Shown here in pieces: positions 61,311 through 64,000 of a stretch of 64,000 nt of DNA. The notes beneath the pieces are model-generated. The model did not search any database. It was not told the origin of the DNA and worked only from the letters and a program-made list of their open reading frames with translations. The position numbers and the translations under genes are program-made. How positions within the stretch are numbered: the first letter of the stretch is position 1; each line of letters starts with the position of its first letter. The DNA comes from Neobacillus massiliamazoniensis (GTDB lineage: Bacteria > Bacillota > Bacilli > Bacillales > Cytobacillaceae), in contig NZ_CVRB01000003.1 in NCBI RefSeq assembly GCF_001048695.1, positions 682,001 through 746,000 of the forward strand, written 5' to 3'.

Positions 61311-62597
61311 TTATTTTGTTTCCACTACCGTTCCAGCAAGGATATTTGTTTCCGGTTCTCTTTCAGACTTCAGCTTATGACCTACATCTGGTATTGGCAT
61401 AATGGTGAAGATACATATAATCGGCATGAGTGCAAGGAATATATAAAAGAAGGTCCAGCCTCCAATCGAAAGAAGTAGCGGTGCTATTGCAGGCACCAGC
61501 GATTGTGGTAGGGTATTGGCAACGTTCATGATTCCAAAGTCCTTGGCGGTATCCTGTTTATTAGGCAGCACGCGGGAAACCATAGCCGTATCCACAGCCA
61601 TAAAGCAGCCTCCGCCTAGGCTAATCACAATACTTGCGATAAAAAAGGCCTTTACGTTCGGTATAACGTACAACACAATACCGATTGCGATAATCACGCT
61701 AGAAATATAAAGAAAGATTTTTTGTTTTCTGGCTTTGTCTGATAAAACGCCACCCACAAGGCTGGTAATAGCAGTAAAAACAAAGCTCACAATCATGATT
61801 ATAGAATAAGTGGATGTGATCTTCGCCGGACTCATATGCATACGGTTACCCAGCATAACTGTTAGGTAAAAGGAACTGCAATATCCCATCATCAGTAAGA
61901 ACTTTGAAAACAAAGCCCATGAAAACTCAGGATATTTTTTAGGACTCGGGAAAATATTGCTGATCTTTTCACCAAAGGATCTATTATCGCTCTTTTTGAC
62001 GAATTCCACCTTGCCTTCTTTTATAATAAACAAGCTGATGATTGGTCCGATAGCGCAAATACATGCGAACGTGGTGAATTTAACTGCATCGGTAGCATGG
62101 ACGATAATATTAATCAATATCATTCCTGCAGTCAAAAAAACAGGCATGATAATACCAAATATACCCGACATGGTACCACGTTTGGATTCCTCAACCTGAT
62201 CTGGAATCAAAGCGGTAAAAGCCGCCCAGCTGAAATTAACGAAAAACTGTGCTGCTGACCATGCTATCACGACGCCTAAAATGGTTTTCGAGAATAAAAT
62301 ACACATGATACAGATTGAACCAATTAGTGAACCCAATAAAATCCAAAGACGGCGTCTTCCGAAAGCCACAGTGCTTCGGTCACTGATGGCACCACCGATT
62401 GGGTTACCGATTAAGGCAAAGATTGCGCTTACACCTGCCACCAGACCATAGGATGCGGCGTAACCCTTAGGGTCGATAGCCATAACCTTGAGTGGCACCA
62501 ATAGTGCACCGGTGGTCAAGAACCCCATGAGCATCAGCCCAAAACCAATTACGATACCCGCAGCCAATCGCGGAAAAGGTGTTTTAATCGTTTCCAT
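61311..62597 (-). CDS. MFS sugar transporter (GPH/MelB-like)
   Basis: The start METIKTPFPRLAAGIVIGFG follows AGGGGGAAAT. The 428-residue protein has 12 hydrophobic helices and the loops PIGGAISDRSTVAFGRRRLW (motif A-like) and LVGGVLSDKARKQKIFLYIS at the start of the second half. Such transporters import glycosides or oligosaccharides by cation symport. It follows the GH3 gene and precedes the esterase, so it probably imports their substrate. Confidence 0.88.
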   Translation of the reverse strand: METIKTPFPRLAAGIVIGFGLMLMGFLTTGALLVPLKVMAIDPKGYAASYGLVAGVSAIFALIGNPIGGAISDRSTVAFGRRRLWILLGSLIGSICIMCILFSKTILGVVIAWSAAQFFVNFSWAAFTALIPDQVEESKRGTMSGIFGIIMPVFLTAGMILINIIVHATDAVKFTTFACICAIGPIISLFIIKEGKVEFVKKSDNRSFGEKISNIFPSPKKYPEFSWALFSKFLLMMGYCSSFYLTVMLGNRMHMSPAKITSTYSIIMIVSFVFTAITSLVGGVLSDKARKQKIFLYISSVIIAIGIVLYVIPNVKAFFIASIVISLGGGCFMAVDTAMVSRVLPNKQDTAKDFGIMNVANTLPQSLVPAIAPLLLSIGGWTFFYIFLALMPIICIFTIMPIPDVGHKLKSEREPETNILAGTVVETK

Positions 62598-62727
62598 AAT
62601 ATTTCCCCCTAAAAATAGATGAAACCGTTTACAATGTTTTGTAAAAATAACAGAGGACATTTCCAGCATCTTTAAAAGCTAATCCCACTATCTCCATCTA
62701 AAATGGAGATAGTGGAATAAAAATCTG
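62598..62727. promoter_or_regulatory. Catabolite-type operator and terminator region
   Basis: TGAAACCGTTTACA at 62620-62633 resembles a CcpA cre or LacI-family operator (TG-N-AAnCGnTTnCA). A hairpin CACTATCTCCAT/ATGGAGATAGTG at 62687-62713 terminates the GH3 gene, so the transporter has its own promoter. Confidence 0.65.
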
Positions 62728-64000
62728 TTAATTTACTTGTTGTCCATTTAAAAGCTCTATCATTCCACTTAGCATTTCTTCAGTAAATTGCCCCTGGCTA
62801 AAATTAACCAATGCGCGCAAAGGCATATGTTGCATCATTGCAGCCATCATTTCGGATGCTTCGCTTTCCATTTCAGCCATATTAATTAACGGATTATTTT
62901 CGTTAGCTTTGGCTAAAAGTTCTTTGGCAATCGGTGCTAAAACAGGGTCAGAAAGTAAATCGCCAACTGTCGTATTACGATGAACTGGTTTTCGAATTGA
63001 AACGGTTGATTGAACATGAACACTGTCTGAAAGAACGATCTCTCTTGAAGATTTTCCGATTAAGATCTCAAATTCACCCGTTTCCACATGCCAATCTTTC
63101 AAATCAACGTTATAGTAAGCAAATGACCTTTTATCTAATGTAAAAGTAGCTTTCTTTTCTTCACCTGGTAGTAATTCCACTTTTTCAAAGCCCTTCAACT
63201 CTTTTTCGGGCCTTATTACAGCGCTTACTGTATCCTTTACATAGAGCTGAACAATTTCTTTTCCAGCGACACTGCCAGTATTTTTTACGTTTACACTAAC
63301 CAAAACACAATCAGTATCTTGAATTTCCTTTTTATCTATTTTGAGATTGCTATATTCAAAGCTTGTATAGCTTAAACCAAAACCAAATGGGAATAACGGC
63401 TCAATATTCTTCTTTTCATAGTAACGATATCCAACGAACACGCCTTCTTTGTATTCTACTTTATCCCCTTCACCAGGAAAGTTTAAGTACGATGGATTAT
63501 CGCTTAAGGCTTTCGGGAATGTTTCCGCTAATTTCCCGCTTGGATTCGCATCACCAAATAATAAATCGGCCATCGCACCCCCAAGTGCTTGTCCACCTAA
63601 ATAGCCTTCAAGTATTCCTTTTACCTTACCCATCCATGGCATTTCAATTGGTGCACCATTACTCAAGATAACCACGATATTACTTTGAACTTCTCCAATA
63701 GCTTCAATTAATCGAACGTGATTTTCTGGCATCCTTAAATGTTCACGGTCATAACCTTCGGATTCACAGCGATCAGGAAGACCAACAAAAAGAATCACTG
63801 TATCCGCACCAGCTGCTACTTCTTTTGCTTCACTAATTAGGTGATCATCTACCTCGTCGCTGTTTAAGTTATAGCCTTGGGCAAATAAAACAGTTGTATT
63901 CTTACCCGAAACGGTTTCAATTTCTTCTAAAATGTTTTCAAGTTTTGTAGGATTTATATGTGAGCTTCCACCACCTTGAAAACGTGGTGTTTTAGCGAAT
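62728..64000 (-). CDS. Glycoside hydrolase family 3 protein, C-terminal part
   Basis: The frame runs off the right edge ([20 protein letters not shown] at its beginning), so about 424 residues are visible. Present are the GH3 C-terminal domain ([40 protein letters not shown], the [20 protein letters not shown] turn and [15 protein letters not shown]) and the fibronectin III-like domain ([20 protein letters not shown]). The N-terminal TIM barrel with the nucleophile lies outside the window. It is likely a beta-glucosidase or beta-xylosidase. Confidence 0.92.
   Translation of the reverse strand, partial: FAKTPRFQGGGSSHINPTKLENILEEIETVSGKNTTVLFAQGYNLNSDEVDDHLISEAKEVAAGADTVILFVGLPDRCESEGYDREHLRMPENHVRLIEAIGEVQSNIVVILSNGAPIEMPWMGKVKGILEGYLGGQALGGAMADLLFGDANPSGKLAETFPKALSDNPSYLNFPGEGDKVEYKEGVFVGYRYYEKKNIEPLFPFGFGLSYTSFEYSNLKIDKKEIQDTDCVLVSVNVKNTGSVAGKEIVQLYVKDTVSAVIRPEKELKGFEKVELLPGEEKKATFTLDKRSFAYYNVDLKDWHVETGEFEILIGKSSREIVLSDSVHVQSTVSIRKPVHRNTTVGDLLSDPVLAPIAKELLAKANENNPLINMAEMESEASEMMAAMMQHMPLRALVNFSQGQFTEEMLSGMIELLNGQQVN

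Overview
The window looks like a chromosomal segment of a low-GC, spore-forming Bacillaceae (Bacillus/Neobacillus-like). Evidence: AT-rich DNA, strong AGGAGG-type ribosome binding sites, a guanine riboswitch in front of xpt-pbuX, a Spo0E-like phosphatase, a DUF3934 small protein, Bacillus-type cold-shock genes with long leaders, and a kbl gene beside a short-chain-type threonine dehydrogenase.

Layout. 1-5.4 kb is core metabolism: threonine catabolism (partial dehydrogenase plus kbl), a nitronate monooxygenase-like enzyme, and the riboswitch-controlled xpt-pbuX purine salvage operon. 5.4-17.7 kb is mixed accessory DNA: small hypothetical genes, a GC-rich DUF899 gene, a rifampin phosphotransferase (rph), a MerR/SRPBCC/14-TM exporter operon whose MerR-type promoter has a 19-bp spacer, an IrrE-like protein with an altered zinc motif, and a TetR-SDR pair. 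17.7-57.4 kb is the most unusual part. It is a long series of small unrelated genes (GNAT, VOC, GyrI-like, CPCC, DUF4241, DinB, cold-shock, lipoproteins, small membrane proteins, immunity-like proteins), most on the minus strand. Nearly every gene is followed by a copy of a 75-100 bp element with conserved outer boxes and a variable central hairpin. 57.4-59.5 kb is decayed DNA (aminoglycoside phosphotransferase pseudogene, transposase remnant). 59.5-64 kb is a carbohydrate block: carboxylesterase, GPH-type sugar transporter and the C-terminal part of a family 3 glycoside hydrolase.

The repeated element is the main discovery candidate. Read in gene orientation it has an AACTAAC box (often containing the gene's TAA stop), a spacer, an inner AGTTGAAGA arm, a variable stem-loop, a complementary inner arm, and a GGCAG-GTTAGTT box. 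This is the architecture of an integron attC site, although spacers are longer and the box is not the strict GTTRRRY consensus. One complete gene-plus-element unit of 445 bp is present twice, 16 kb apart and about 99% identical, with both ends falling in the element boxes. A group II intron has entered one element directly behind a stop codon. Some elements are collapsed or hybrid, as expected from recombination between copies. No integrase gene is visible here. The array is therefore either an integrase-less (CALIN-like) cassette array in a Firmicute or a new kind of cassette-forming repeat. Most elements also contain a hairpin followed by a T-run in gene orientation, so they probably terminate transcription too.

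Other points of interest in the array are a radical SAM/SPASM enzyme followed by a 28-residue peptide gene (a probable RiPP pair), a HEPN-domain protein with an Asp/His-rich insert, two cold-shock paralogs with matching leaders, and a GC-richer MerR/flavin-reductase module that truncates an SF0329-family gene.
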